Assembly (NCBI RefSeq): GCF_049898325.1
Contig: NZ_JAFCXL010000024.1
Coordinates: 1 to 64,000, forward strand
DNA: 64,000 nt
From: JAFCUW01 sp049898325
GTDB lineage: Bacteria; Pseudomonadota; Gammaproteobacteria; Burkholderiales; Burkholderiaceae_D
Direction of reading: 5' to 3'
Below are positions 17,567-26,880 of this stretch, piece by piece; within the stretch, counting starts at the first letter, position 1, and each line of letters begins with the position of its first letter. Made by a program: the position numbers and the translations under genes. A model generated the notes under the pieces. The model was not told the DNA's origin, ran no database searches, and was given only the letters and a program-made list of their open reading frames with translations.

Positions 17567-18213
17567 TGGGCGCGATCCGCGTCACCTTTTATTTTGATCC
17601 GATCAGCCCGTACGCCTGGCTGGCCAGCAAGGCGCTGGCACGCATCGAAGACATCGGCGGCGAGATCGTGTTTCAACCCGTGCTGTTTGCGGGACTGCTC
17701 AATGCCCACGGCCAGAAAGGGCCGGCCGAAGTCGCCGCCAAGCGCCGCTACATGTTCCGCGACGTCATGCGCGAGGCAACCCGCGCCGGCCTGCCCTTCA
17801 AGGCACCGCCGGGCCACCCCTTCAATTCCCTGCAGGCCCTGCGCATGTGCCTGGCGGTGACGGAGGCGGGCCCGCGCCGCCGCTTTGCGCTGGCGGTGAT
17901 GGCCGCCTGCTGGGAACAGGGGCGCGACATCAGCGACCTGGCGGTGCTCAAGCACATCGCCTTTGAGTGCGGCCTGGCCGCCGACGAGCTCGCCGCGCAG
18001 GCGCGCCAGGCAGGCATCAAGGTGCAACTGGCGGCCGATACCGAGCAAGCCATCGGCGACGGCGTCTTCGGCGTGCCCACCTTCAAGGTCGACGGCGACC
18101 TGTTCTGGGGTGCCGACCGCGTCCACTCGCTGCTGCGTTACCTGCAAGGGGCGCGCATCGACGAGGCGGCGCTGGCCGATATCCTCGCGCGGCCGGCCAT
18201 GGCCGAACGTTAA
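17566..18213 (+). CDS. 2-hydroxychromene-2-carboxylate isomerase-like (DsbA-fold)
   Basis: A 215-residue DsbA/kappa-GST-fold protein. The start FYFDPISPYAWLAS replaces the CxxC of oxidoreductases with a SPYA-type motif typical of HCCA isomerases, which use glutathione to isomerise 2-hydroxychromene-2-carboxylate in aromatic degradation. The cis-Pro loop GVFGVPTF and FWGADRVHSLL are present. It overlaps the gloB stop by one base. With gloB as neighbour and no aromatic pathway nearby, a general glutathione-dependent role is equally possible. Confidence 0.88.
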   Translation: MGAIRVTFYFDPISPYAWLASKALARIEDIGGEIVFQPVLFAGLLNAHGQKGPAEVAAKRRYMFRDVMREATRAGLPFKAPPGHPFNSLQALRMCLAVTEAGPRRRFALAVMAACWEQGRDISDLAVLKHIAFECGLAADELAAQARQAGIKVQLAADTEQAIGDGVFGVPTFKVDGDLFWGADRVHSLLRYLQGARIDEAALADILARPAMAER

Positions 18214-18365
18214 TTTGCCTGCTCGGCCTCGATAAAATCGATGAACGCGGGCAAGGGCGCCGGCAAAAGACGCCGGCCCGTGCCGCAACGCAGCAGCGCG
18301 CCTGCTATGGCAGCTACCAGTCACAAGAATTGATGCACGTTGACGCATCAACACGGCAAGGACGT

Positions 18366-18402
18366 AAAAAAAGGGCTTGGCAGCGCGTGCCAGACCCCTT
18401 TT
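18366..18402. terminator. Bidirectional terminator between the isomerase gene and aceB
   Basis: Stem aaagggcttggca/tgccagacccctttt with a gcgcg loop, A-rich on the left and T-rich on the right, so it can end transcription from both sides. It lies just beyond the aceB stop (18421). Confidence 0.75.
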
Positions 18403-18420
18403 CAGACCGCCATGCAGAAC

Positions 18421-20010
18421 TTAGATTTCTTCGTACAGCGGCAAGGTCAGGAACTCTTCGAACTTGTCGGACGTGGCCATGGTTTCAAAAATCGTGGCGG
18501 CACGCTCGTAGCTGGGGTTCTCGCCATTGGGGGCGTCGACCTTCACTTTGGCCAGCTCTTCGGGAATCATCGCCCGCACCATGTCGGCGGTGACCTTGCG
18601 GCCGTCTTCGAGCACACCCTTGCTCGAACGGATCCACTGCCACACTTGCGAGCGGCTGATTTCGGCCGTGGCCGCGTCTTCCATCAGGTTGTGGATCGGC
18701 ACGCAGCCATTGCCGGTCAGCCAGCTGCCCAGGTAGTGGATGCCCACGTTGATGTTGTAACGCAGGCCCGCTTCCGTGATGGGCGCTTCCGGCTTGAAGT
18801 CGAGCAACTGGGCCGCCGTCACTTCCACGTCCATGCGCTGTTTTTCCACCTGGTTGGGCTTGTCACCGAGCACATTGACGAATTCCGTCATCGCCAGTTG
18901 CACCAGGCCCGGGTGGGCCACCCAGCCGCCGTCGTAGCCGTCGGTGGCATCGCGCGCCTTGTCCACGCGCACGCCGGCCATGGCGATCTCGTTCTTTTCA
19001 GGGTCGTTCTTGATGGGAATCAGCGCGGCCATGCCGCCCATCGCTTGCGCGCCGCGGTGATGGCAGGTTTTCAGCAGCAGCAAGGCGTAGGCGCGCATGA
19101 AGGGCGCCGTCATCGTCACTTTCGGGCGGTCGGCCAGGCAGAAATCTTTGTCGAGCTTGAATTTCTTGATGCACGAGAAAATATAATCCCAGCGGCCAGC
19201 GTTCAACCCGCTGCTGTGGGCGCGCAGTTCGTACAGGATTTCATCCATCTCGAAGGCGGCGTTGATCGTTTCGATCAGCACGGTGGCCTTGATGGTGCCT
19301 TGTGGCAGGCCCAGTTCGTCTTGCGTCATGACGAAAATATCGTTCCACAGGCGCGCTTCCAGGTGCGATTCGATTTTCGGCAGATAAAAATACGGGCCGG
19401 CGCCCCGCGCCAGCAGTTCCTTGGCGTTGTGGAACATGAACAGGGCGAAATCGAGGATGCCGCCGGAGACGCGCTTGCCGTCGACGAGTACGTGCTTTTC
19501 GTCGAGGTGCCAGCCGCGCGGACGCACGATCAGGGTGGCGATCTTGTCGTTGAGCTTGTACGACTTGCCCTTCTGCTCGAGCGTGATGGTGCGGCGGATC
19601 GCTTCCATCAGGTTGATCTGGCCGTCGATCTGGTTGTGCCAGTTCGGCGTCTGCGAATCTTCGAAGTCCGTCATGTAGGCATCGGCGCCCGAATTGAAGG
19701 CGTTGATGACCATCTTGCGGTCGGTCGGGCCGGTAATTTCCACGCGGCGGCATTGGAGCGCGTCGGGAATCGGCGCGATGGTCCAGTCGCCGGCACGGAT
19801 GTCGGCCGTTTCGGCGAGAAAGTCGAGCCGTTCGCCGGCATCGAGGCGGGCCGCAAGCGCGGCGCGCTGGGCCAGCAATTGCTGGCGGCGGGGTTCGAAG
19901 GCGCGCGAGAGCTTCGCCACCAGGGCCAGCGCGTCAGGGGTCAGGATCTGCTCAAAACCGGGTTCGATGGCGCCATTGATGTCCATGCCGGCTGGGGTGC
20001 TGATTGTCAT
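18421..20010 (-). CDS. aceB: Malate synthase A
   Basis: A 529-residue enzyme that condenses glyoxylate with acetyl-CoA to malate, the second step of the glyoxylate bypass. Family features include ITGPTDRKMVINAFNSGADA, YMTDFEDSQTPNW, the VLIETINAAFEMDEILYEL block and GLNAGRWDYIFS, and a C-terminal VADM/SQVWQWIR region. Length matches class A enzymes. I placed the start at ATG 20010 behind ggagcgaaac; the open frame upstream is low-complexity and not conserved. A LysR gene is divergent, making it a likely regulator of aceB. Isocitrate lyase is not in the window. Confidence 0.96.
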   Translation of the reverse strand: MTISTPAGMDINGAIEPGFEQILTPDALALVAKLSRAFEPRRQQLLAQRAALAARLDAGERLDFLAETADIRAGDWTIAPIPDALQCRRVEITGPTDRKMVINAFNSGADAYMTDFEDSQTPNWHNQIDGQINLMEAIRRTITLEQKGKSYKLNDKIATLIVRPRGWHLDEKHVLVDGKRVSGGILDFALFMFHNAKELLARGAGPYFYLPKIESHLEARLWNDIFVMTQDELGLPQGTIKATVLIETINAAFEMDEILYELRAHSSGLNAGRWDYIFSCIKKFKLDKDFCLADRPKVTMTAPFMRAYALLLLKTCHHRGAQAMGGMAALIPIKNDPEKNEIAMAGVRVDKARDATDGYDGGWVAHPGLVQLAMTEFVNVLGDKPNQVEKQRMDVEVTAAQLLDFKPEAPITEAGLRYNINVGIHYLGSWLTGNGCVPIHNLMEDAATAEISRSQVWQWIRSSKGVLEDGRKVTADMVRAMIPEELAKVKVDAPNGENPSYERAATIFETMATSDKFEEFLTLPLYEEI

Positions 20011-20240
20011 GTTTCGCTCCGTTGATTGTAATTGGTCTGGTGCCCTGCCCGCGCTGGCGGCCTGCGTGGCGGCCAGCGCTGCGGCAGCGCAGCAAGTGGG
20101 CCAACTGGTGGCCGCTTGTGGCCGTTGGCTCTGCTTGTGTTTTGCAGTATATTCACTAAACATACGATAAACGAGACAATTTATACATTCATCTGTGCGT
20201 TTTTGTCACAGATCCACCATGCGAAACGAGAAGCCGCACT
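20011..20240. promoter_or_regulatory. Divergent control region aceB / lysR-type gene
   Basis: 230 bases between the two start codons. The central part near 20145-20190 is AT-rich and probably carries both promoters. A LysR-type operator is expected here, but I did not find a clear T-N11-A palindrome. Confidence 0.45.
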
Positions 20241-21146
20241 ATGGGACAATTCCGCCAGATCTCCACCTTCGTCGAAGTCGTCGCCCGGGGCAGCCTGTCG
20301 GCGGCGGCGCGCGCCGAGGGCATCGCACCGGCCATGATCGGCCGCCGTCTCGACGCGCTCGAAGCCCGGCTGGGGGTCAAACTGTTGCAGCGCACCACCC
20401 GCAAACTGGCGCTGACGAACGAGGGTGCCGCTTTCCTGGAAGATTGCCAGCGGATCCTGGGCGAACTCGAGGAAGCCGAGTCGGCCGTGGCCGAGCGCAG
20501 CGCGCGCGCCAGCGGCCACCTGCTGGTGTCGGCACCGGCCGGCTTCGGCCGCCAGCACGTGGCGCCGCTGCTGCCCAGTTTTTTGGCCGAGCACCGCGAC
20601 GTCACCATCAATCTGAACCTGAACGACCGCCTGGTCGACGTGGTGGGCGAAGGGGTCGACGTGGCCATCCGCATCGCCAGCCTGTCCGATTCGTCCCTGG
20701 TGGGGGTCAAACTGGCCGACAACCAGCGCGTGCTGGTCGGCTCGCCCGCTTATTTCAAGCGCCATGGCACTCCGCTCGTGCTCGACGACCTGGCCCGCCA
20801 CAACTGCCTGGCCATTTCCAGCGAAGGCAGCCAGCGCGGCTGGACCTTCATGGACAATGGAAAAAACGTCACCATCAAGGTCGGTGGCAATATGCAGTGC
20901 AACGATGGCGAGGTGCTGCACGACTGGGCACTGGCGGGCAAGGGACTGGCGTGGCGCTCGATGTGGGAGGTGGGGCCGGAACTGCGGGCGGGACGCTTGC
21001 GCACGGTACTGGACCAGCATGCGGCGCCCGGCAACGATATCTATGCCGTGTTCGCCCAGCGCCGCCACTTGCCGCTACGGATACGGGCCTTCGTCGATTT
21101 CCTGCGCCATACCTACAACCAGAGCGATTACTGGCGGCCCGCTTGA
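20241..21146 (+). CDS. LysR-family transcriptional regulator
   Basis: A 301-residue LTTR. The N-terminal winged HTH is FRQISTFVEVVARGSLSAAA through GVKLLQRTTRKLALT (residues about 4-60). The co-inducer domain follows (residues about 90-295), with VDVAIRIASLSDSSL and YFKRHGTP. The subgroup resembles those that act on a divergent neighbour. The gene is divergent from aceB, so it may control the glyoxylate shunt in response to a metabolite; this rests on position alone. Confidence 0.92.
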   Translation: MGQFRQISTFVEVVARGSLSAAARAEGIAPAMIGRRLDALEARLGVKLLQRTTRKLALTNEGAAFLEDCQRILGELEEAESAVAERSARASGHLLVSAPAGFGRQHVAPLLPSFLAEHRDVTINLNLNDRLVDVVGEGVDVAIRIASLSDSSLVGVKLADNQRVLVGSPAYFKRHGTPLVLDDLARHNCLAISSEGSQRGWTFMDNGKNVTIKVGGNMQCNDGEVLHDWALAGKGLAWRSMWEVGPELRAGRLRTVLDQHAAPGNDIYAVFAQRRHLPLRIRAFVDFLRHTYNQSDYWRPA

Positions 21147-21244
21147 ACTGATGCACCATCGCGCATCAGTGGTACGCAAGCGGCCCGCCCAAGGCAGCGC
21201 GCCTGACGCCGCCGCGGGGCAGGGTCAGGCGCGAAAATTCGGGC

Positions 21245-21275
21245 GAAAAAAAATCCCCGGAAACCGAGGATTTTT
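21245..21275 (-). terminator. Terminator of the cold-shock gene
   Basis: On the minus strand: aaaaatcctcgg, loop ttt, ccggggattttttt. The stem has one mismatch and is followed by a long T run. It lies 22 nt after the cold-shock stop codon. Confidence 0.85.
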
Positions 21276-21296
21276 GTTCGTTGCTTCAGGGACTAA

Positions 21297-21500
21297 TTAG
21301 ATAGCCTGAATGTTCGAAGCTTGCTTGCCTTTAGGGCCGGCGGTAACTTCGAAAGAGACGCGTTGGTTCTCTTGCAGCGATTTGAAGCCGTTCGACTGAA
21401 TCGCCGAGAAGTGAGCGAACAGATCTTCGCCGCCTTCATCAGGAGTGATAAAGCCAAAGCCCTTCGAATCATTGAACCATTTTACGATGCCAGTTGCCAT
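21297..21500 (-). CDS. cspA: Cold-shock protein, CspA family
   Basis: A 67-residue single cold-shock domain with RNP1 KGFGFI and RNP2 LFAHFS, the nucleic-acid-binding surface of this OB-fold. Such proteins bind single-stranded RNA and DNA and loosen mRNA structure, often at low temperature. The size is typical. An aggaaattgta site precedes the ATG, and a leader of about 105 nt (21501 to about 21605) suits post-transcriptional control, as known for csp genes. The gene is monocistronic, with its own terminator. Confidence 0.95.
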   Translation of the reverse strand: MATGIVKWFNDSKGFGFITPDEGGEDLFAHFSAIQSNGFKSLQENQRVSFEVTAGPKGKQASNIQAI

Positions 21501-21617
21501 TACAATTTCCTATTTCAGTTAAGTTGGGCTTGCGCCCGTTTAGATCGTTTGAAGAAGCAAGAAAGAAATGACAGACAGACTGCACTACTACCTCGAATCC
21601 AACGATCCCGCATTATA
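21501..21617 (-). promoter_or_regulatory. cspA leader and promoter
   Basis: A TATAAT -10 hexamer lies at 21612-21617 (minus). The leader contains a hairpin gggcgcaagccc (21525-21536) with a GCAA tetraloop just before the ribosome site. A long structured leader is typical of cold-shock genes. I could not identify a good -35. Confidence 0.6.
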
Positions 21618-21762
21618 CCGAATAAACCACAAAAAACACGGGTTCCGCGAAATTAAACTCCAAGGCCATGTTTTAATTCAAAACACCAACTTTTTTCGGC
21701 GTCCAATCCCGCGGCGGCATGCGTCAATATAGGGGATGGGCTAGCTCAGAGTTTGCGCTAGA

Positions 21763-22191
21763 TCAAATGTCTCCCTGACCACGCTCGACAGGAAAATGGT
21801 CGGCGCGTGCATCGATGCCGGCCCACGCCAGGTAGTGGTCGAGGCTGCGTAACCAGCTGTCCCACTCGGCCGCGCCCACCGCGTCGAAGGCCAGCAGCAC
21901 GCGCAGGCGCTGCTCGAGCACGCGCGCCTCGCTGCCGAAAGTGCGAAAGCCGAAGGTGGCGGCCGAGCCGGCGATGGTGTGCAGCAGTTGCTGCAACTGG
22001 CCGGCCAGCGCCACGCTGGGACTGGCCGCATCGAAACCGGCGCGCATTGCCTGCAGCCGGCCCAGCATGGTGGGCACGGTGGCGGCGAACTTGTCGTTCA
22101 CCTCGCGCAGGCGCTCGAAAAACTGCTGATCGATGGACCTGGTCAGGCCAGGCGCGCCGGGATCGACGGCGCCGTCGGATGCGCAGGACAC
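21763..22191 (-). CDS. Hpt-domain phosphotransfer protein
   Basis: A 142-residue protein with a histidine phosphotransfer domain: the motif LLHTIAGSAATFGF centres on His71, the predicted phosphorylated residue, in a helical bundle. Stand-alone Hpt proteins relay phosphate between hybrid kinases and response regulators. It starts with GTG three bases after the upp stop, so it is probably co-transcribed with upp, although no kinase or receiver is nearby. The first 20 residues are poorly conserved; a later start cannot be excluded. Confidence 0.8.
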   Translation of the reverse strand: MSCASDGAVDPGAPGLTRSIDQQFFERLREVNDKFAATVPTMLGRLQAMRAGFDAASPSVALAGQLQQLLHTIAGSAATFGFRTFGSEARVLEQRLRVLLAFDAVGAAEWDSWLRSLDHYLAWAGIDARADHFPVERGQGDI

Positions 22192-22194
22192 GCT

Positions 22195-22854
22195 TTACTT
22201 GGTGCCGAAGATGCGGTCGCCCGCGTCGCCCAGGCCGGGCACGATGTAGTCGTGATCGTTCAGGTGCGAATCGAGCGAGGCGACGTACAGCTTGACGCCG
22301 GGATGGGCGTTCTGGAATACCTGCACGCCCTCGGGCGCGGCCACCAGCGCCAGGAAGATGATCTGCTCGTCGCTGACGCCGCGCTTTTTCAGGACGTCGA
22401 CCGCGTGCACGGCCGAATTGCCGGTGGCGACCATCGGATCGCACAGGATGAAGATGCGGTCGGCGGTGTCGGGCAGGCGCACCATGTATTCCACCGGCAG
22501 GTGGGTGGCCGGGTCGCGGAACACGCCGATGTGGCCAACGCGCGCCGACGGCACCAGTTCAAGCAGGCCGTCGCTCATGCCGATGCCGGCGCGCAGGATC
22601 GGCACGATGGCGAGCTTTTTGCCGGCGATGACGGGGGCGTCGATCGTCACCAGGGGGGTCTCGATGGTGCGGGTGGTCAGCGGCAGATCGCGGGTGATCT
22701 CGTACCCCATCAGCAGGGTGATTTCCTTGAGCAGCTCGCGGAAGGTGCGGGTCGAGGTGTCGCGCTCGCGCATGTGCGACAGCTTGTGCTGAATTAACGG
22801 GTGATTGAGGATGAACAGGTTCGGAAAACGGGGATCTTGGTTCATGGAGGGCAT
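22195..22854 (-). CDS. upp: Uracil phosphoribosyltransferase
   Basis: A 219-residue enzyme converting uracil and PRPP to UMP in pyrimidine salvage. Landmarks are IVPILRAGIGMSDGLLELVP, the PRPP loop region FILCDPMVATGNSA and the uracil-binding YIVPGLGDAGDRIFGT. The start is ATG 22854 behind aggacacc; an internal ATG three codons later is an alternative. The Hpt gene follows at 3 nt. Confidence 0.97.
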   Translation of the reverse strand: MPSMNQDPRFPNLFILNHPLIQHKLSHMRERDTSTRTFRELLKEITLLMGYEITRDLPLTTRTIETPLVTIDAPVIAGKKLAIVPILRAGIGMSDGLLELVPSARVGHIGVFRDPATHLPVEYMVRLPDTADRIFILCDPMVATGNSAVHAVDVLKKRGVSDEQIIFLALVAAPEGVQVFQNAHPGVKLYVASLDSHLNDHDYIVPGLGDAGDRIFGTK

Positions 22855-22970
22855 GGTGTCCTGGGTCGGTAGGTCGACGCCGGCGCTAATTGGATAGGGC
22901 GGCGTTAAGGCTGGGCATGCCGCATTATCCCAGCCCTTGCCGCGCTTGTCCGCAATTTGGCAAAGAAATA

Positions 22971-24671
22971 TCAGCGCGCACCGCCCCCGTTCACCAGCGC
23001 CCGCGCGAGAATGGCCGCGCAGTCGACCCCGGGCGGCAGGCGCCCGAACGCGCCGCCCGGCGCGCTCGCCAGGCGCGAGCGCACGAAGGCCTCGCCCACC
23101 ACCGCCGGCGCGTGGCGCAGCAGCAGCGCGGCCTGCAGCGCCAGCACGATGCGCTCGGCCAGCGCGCGCGCGCCGTACTGGTCGTCGGCGCCACCCGCGG
23201 CGGCCAGGTCGGCCAGCAAGGCCTGCACGTAGGCCCGGAACAGCCCCGCCGGCGCGCCCTCACCCCCTGCGGCCAGCGCCAGTTCGGCCGCCAGCGCATC
23301 GCGCGCGCCGCGGTTGCGCGCCAGCGCGCGCAGCACGTCAAGACACATCACATTGCCCGACCCCTCCCAGATCGAATTGACGGGCGCTTCGCGGTACAGG
23401 CGCGCCAGCGGGCCGTCCTCGACGTAGCCGTTGCCGCCCATCACCTCCATCGCCTCGGCGCAGAAGACCGGTCCGCGCTTGCAGATCCAGTACTTGCCGG
23501 CCGGGGTCAGCACCCGCGCCAGCAGCACCTCGGCCGCGTCGTCGCTGTCGAAACAGCGCGCCAGGCGCAGGGCGAAGGCGGTGGCCGCCTCCGATTCGAG
23601 CGCCAGGTCGGCCAGCACGTTCTGCATCAGCGGCTGCTGTTCGAGCGGACGGCCGAACACCGCACGCCCGCGCGCATGGTGCAGCGCGTGGCACAAGGCC
23701 GCGCGCATGATCGAGGCGCTGCCGATCACGCAATCGAGCCGGGTATGGCCGGCCATTTCCAGGATGGTGGGAATGCCGCGCCCCACCTGCCCCACCAGGA
23801 ACCCGGTGGCGCCTTCGAACTCCGCCTCCGACGAGGCATTCGAGCGATTGCCAAGCTTGTCCTTGAGGCGCTGCACGCGGATCGCGTTGCGGCTGCCGTC
23901 GTCGAGAAAACGGGGCACCAGGAAGCAGCTCAGGCCCGCCTCGGCCACCTGCGCCAGCACCAGGTGGGCATCGGCCTGCGGCGCCGAGAAGAACCACTTG
24001 TGGCCGACGATGCGCCAGGCGCCCTTGTCAGGCGCACCACCGGCGCCACCCGGCCACGGCGTGGCGCGGGTGGTGTTGCTGCGCACATCGGAGCCGCCCT
24101 GCTTTTCCGTCATGCCCATGCCGATCAGGGCGCCGCGCTTTTGCGCAATCGGCAACGCGCGCGGGTCGTACTGGCAGGCCAGGATCTTCGGCAACCATGT
24201 CTGCGCCAGCGCGGGCGCGATCGCGCCCGCAGCCGACAGCGCCGGCACCGCCGCGTACGTCATCGTGACGGGACACAGGACGCCGTTTTCCACCTGGCCG
24301 AACAGCAGGAACGCCGCCGCCCGCGCCACCTGGGCGCCCGGCCCCGGCGCCGTCCACGGCGACGCGTGCACGCCGGCTTCGACCATCATCGCCATCAACT
24401 GGTGCCAGGCCGGGTGAAATTCGACGGCGTCGATGCGGCGCCCGCCGCGGTCGTAGCCGTACAGCGCGGGCGGATGGGCGTTGGCCAGGCGCCCCAGCTC
24501 GAGCGTCGCCGCGCTTCCCAGTTGCGCACCGAGTTGCTCAAGGCGGGGCGCGGCCCAGCCACCGCCTTCGCGCTGCAGCGCCTCGCGCAGCGCGCTGTCG
24601 CAGGCGAACAAGTTGACGTCGGCAAAAGGCGGCGCCTGGTTAAGCACCTCGTGGGTGTCGAATTGGTCCAT
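22971..24671 (-). CDS. Acyl-CoA dehydrogenase, AidB-like
   Basis: A 566-residue flavin-dependent acyl-CoA dehydrogenase of the AidB/isovaleryl type, longer than the usual 380-residue members. The N-terminal extension HEVLNQAPPFADVNLFACD is characteristic of AidB, and GMGMTEKQGGSDVRSNTTRA and MEVMGGNGYVEDGPLARLYR are conserved landmarks. In E. coli AidB is induced by alkylating agents. No ada or alkB gene is close by. A ggagactgtc site precedes the ATG. The gene is followed by upp at some distance and likely forms its own unit. Confidence 0.88.
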   Translation of the reverse strand: MDQFDTHEVLNQAPPFADVNLFACDSALREALQREGGGWAAPRLEQLGAQLGSAATLELGRLANAHPPALYGYDRGGRRIDAVEFHPAWHQLMAMMVEAGVHASPWTAPGPGAQVARAAAFLLFGQVENGVLCPVTMTYAAVPALSAAGAIAPALAQTWLPKILACQYDPRALPIAQKRGALIGMGMTEKQGGSDVRSNTTRATPWPGGAGGAPDKGAWRIVGHKWFFSAPQADAHLVLAQVAEAGLSCFLVPRFLDDGSRNAIRVQRLKDKLGNRSNASSEAEFEGATGFLVGQVGRGIPTILEMAGHTRLDCVIGSASIMRAALCHALHHARGRAVFGRPLEQQPLMQNVLADLALESEAATAFALRLARCFDSDDAAEVLLARVLTPAGKYWICKRGPVFCAEAMEVMGGNGYVEDGPLARLYREAPVNSIWEGSGNVMCLDVLRALARNRGARDALAAELALAAGGEGAPAGLFRAYVQALLADLAAAGGADDQYGARALAERIVLALQAALLLRHAPAVVGEAFVRSRLASAPGGAFGRLPPGVDCAAILARALVNGGGAR

Positions 24672-25134
24672 GACAGTCTCCGAACGGCGTCAACAGGATG
24701 GGCGGCAACGCCGCTTGCGCCAGTGTGGCGCGGCGCTGGCCAACTTGGCAAGCACAACAACTATTGGTTGCAGCCAGGGCGCCACAGCCTGGCCGCAAGG
24801 GAAAAATTATCATTTATATCATCAAAAATGGCGCTACAAGCGAGGGCTGGCCGCCAAAAGCGCCTATTTACAACTGTCGCCGATCAAATAAGCGTGCTTT
24901 CGGGCAATTTTTTCGCATTTTGATGCGCTAGAGCATTTTTCGGTGATACATTTCATATTATTTTATCCAATGAAGCATCTCTGGCGGGTCGCCGCAGTGG
25001 CGGCTTGCACGATATGGTAATTGTTTGTTACTGTCGCCAGGCCGTCGCCGGCCCCGCCGCAGTGTATGAATGGGGCGTGTCCTTGCGTCGTTTCCCGTAA
25101 TTGCTTGTCCACCGTCTGAAGGCACGAACTTGCG
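24672..25134. promoter_or_regulatory. Divergent intergenic region, AidB-like / GGDEF-EAL
   Basis: About 460 bases with no gene. The middle (24790-24970) is AT-rich and probably holds promoters for both directions. A small inverted frame over 24963-25844 is a shadow of the next gene. Confidence 0.4.
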
Positions 25135-26880
25135 ATGCGTTCCACCTCACCACTGATGCCGCAATCAGACCTGCACCATGAGCTCGACCAGCTGATGGAA
25201 GCGGCCGGCGACGCCGTGTTTCGCCTCGACCAGGCCGGCCGTATTGAACACGCCAGCCTGCGCGCGCTGCGCCTGTTCGGCCAGGGCCGCCCGCTCGGCG
25301 GCATCGCCCTGTCGACCCTGGCCGTCGACGGCGACCAGGCGCACATCGAAGGCGCCGTCGCGGCGGCATCCGGTGCGGCCCAGCAAAGCGTGGTCAATGT
25401 GCGCCTGCAGGCGCATGGCGCGACGCCCTGCTTTGAACTGCGCATCTCGCACTTCACCGGATCGGACGGCGGCGCCGAACTGCTGGTGGTGGGCCGCGAC
25501 ATTTCGGCGCAGCAGGCCACCGAGGCGCACCTGCGCCACATGGCCACCCACGACACCCTCACCGATCTGCCCAATCGCCTGCTGCTGTCGGACCGCATCC
25601 GCATGGTCATTTCGCACGCGCGCCGGGCCGGCCAGGATTTTTCGGTGGCCACCATCGGCCTGGACTCGTTCAAGAAGGTCAACGACGGTCTCGGCCTGCC
25701 GGCCGGCGACGCCGTGCTGCGCATGGCCGCGGCGCGCCTGCGCAAGACGCTGCGCGACAGCGACACCCTGGCGCGCGTGGGCGGCGACGAGTTCGTCGCC
25801 GTGCTGCCCGGCACCCACACGGAGGCGCAGATCAAGCTCGTCACGGGGCGCCTGCTGGCGACCTTGCAGGCGCCGTTCGAGATCGACCATCACACCGTCT
25901 ACATCGGCGCCTCGATCGGGGTGGCGATCTACCCGCAGCACGCCGAGGACGAAGTGCGGCTCGTCGCGCTGGCCGACGCCGCCATGTCGTACGCCAAGGA
26001 GACGGGCAAGTCGCGCTGCGTCGTCTACAGCGAGCGCCAGAGCGGCCCGCCGCTGCACGACATTTCGCTCGAAGCGGCGATGTTCCGCGCCGTGCGCGAG
26101 GGCGAATTCCAGCTCTATTACCAGCCCATCGTCGATACCCGCAGCCGCCAGATCCAGGGCTTCGAGACCCTGATGCGCTGGAAGCACCCGACGCTGGGCA
26201 TGGTGCCGCCGGCCCGCTTCATTCCCATCGCCGAGGCGAATGGCCTGATCAACCTGCTCGGCGCGTGGGCCCTGAAAGCGGCCTGCGTGCAGCTCAAGCA
26301 GTTCGAGCAGGTCGCCAAACGCGCGCTGTACATCTCCGTCAACATCAGCCCGCGCCAGTTCCGCAGCGATAAATTCCTCGATGTGCTCGACGATGCCCTG
26401 GCCTTCTCGGGGCTGCGCGGCGAGCAGCTCGTGCTCGAGATCACCGAGGGCACCCTGATGATCGATCCGGCCCACGCCGAGACCATCCTGACCCGCATGG
26501 CCGAGCGGCGCGCCCGCATCGCCATCGACGATTTCGGCACCGGCTATTCCTCGCTGGCCTACCTCAAGCGCTTTCCCATTTCCGTGCTCAAGGTCGACCG
26601 CGCCTTCGTCAAGGACTTGCCGGCATCGACCAAGGACGCCGCCATCTGCAACGCCGTGCTCGACATCGCCAAGCACTTGCAGCTGTCGGTGGTGGCCGAA
26701 GGGGTCGAGACGGAAGAGCAGCTGGCATTTCTGGAAGAGCGCGGTTGCCAGTACATCCAGGGTTACCTGACCGGCAAACCGATGACGGCGCCGGTGGCGA
26801 TGGCGGCGCTCAAGGAAGACATGTACGCCGCCTTCCTGCCGCAAGCGGCCCAATCCGACAAGCCCAGGGACGCGTCATGA
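25135..26880 (+). CDS. PAS-GGDEF-EAL cyclic-di-GMP protein
   Basis: A 581-residue signalling protein. PAS-like input (about 15-130, DAVFRLDQAGRIEHAS) is followed by a GGDEF domain with the canonical motif GGDEF at residues about 219-223, so diguanylate cyclase activity is plausible, and an EAL domain with ETLMRW (metal-binding Glu retained, Ala replaced by Thr), DDFGTG near 464 and EGVE near 522, so phosphodiesterase activity is plausible. It can therefore make or break c-di-GMP. No membrane spans are seen. The downstream HDOD gene overlaps its stop by ATGA, suggesting linked function. Confidence 0.94.
   Translation: MRSTSPLMPQSDLHHELDQLMEAAGDAVFRLDQAGRIEHASLRALRLFGQGRPLGGIALSTLAVDGDQAHIEGAVAAASGAAQQSVVNVRLQAHGATPCFELRISHFTGSDGGAELLVVGRDISAQQATEAHLRHMATHDTLTDLPNRLLLSDRIRMVISHARRAGQDFSVATIGLDSFKKVNDGLGLPAGDAVLRMAAARLRKTLRDSDTLARVGGDEFVAVLPGTHTEAQIKLVTGRLLATLQAPFEIDHHTVYIGASIGVAIYPQHAEDEVRLVALADAAMSYAKETGKSRCVVYSERQSGPPLHDISLEAAMFRAVREGEFQLYYQPIVDTRSRQIQGFETLMRWKHPTLGMVPPARFIPIAEANGLINLLGAWALKAACVQLKQFEQVAKRALYISVNISPRQFRSDKFLDVLDDALAFSGLRGEQLVLEITEGTLMIDPAHAETILTRMAERRARIAIDDFGTGYSSLAYLKRFPISVLKVDRAFVKDLPASTKDAAICNAVLDIAKHLQLSVVAEGVETEEQLAFLEERGCQYIQGYLTGKPMTAPVAMAALKEDMYAAFLPQAAQSDKPRDAS

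Noticed and set aside
18340..20025. 561-codon open frame antisense to aceB
   Set aside because: It mirrors the conserved aceB gene; the translation is His/Arg-rich shadow sequence without a ribosome site.
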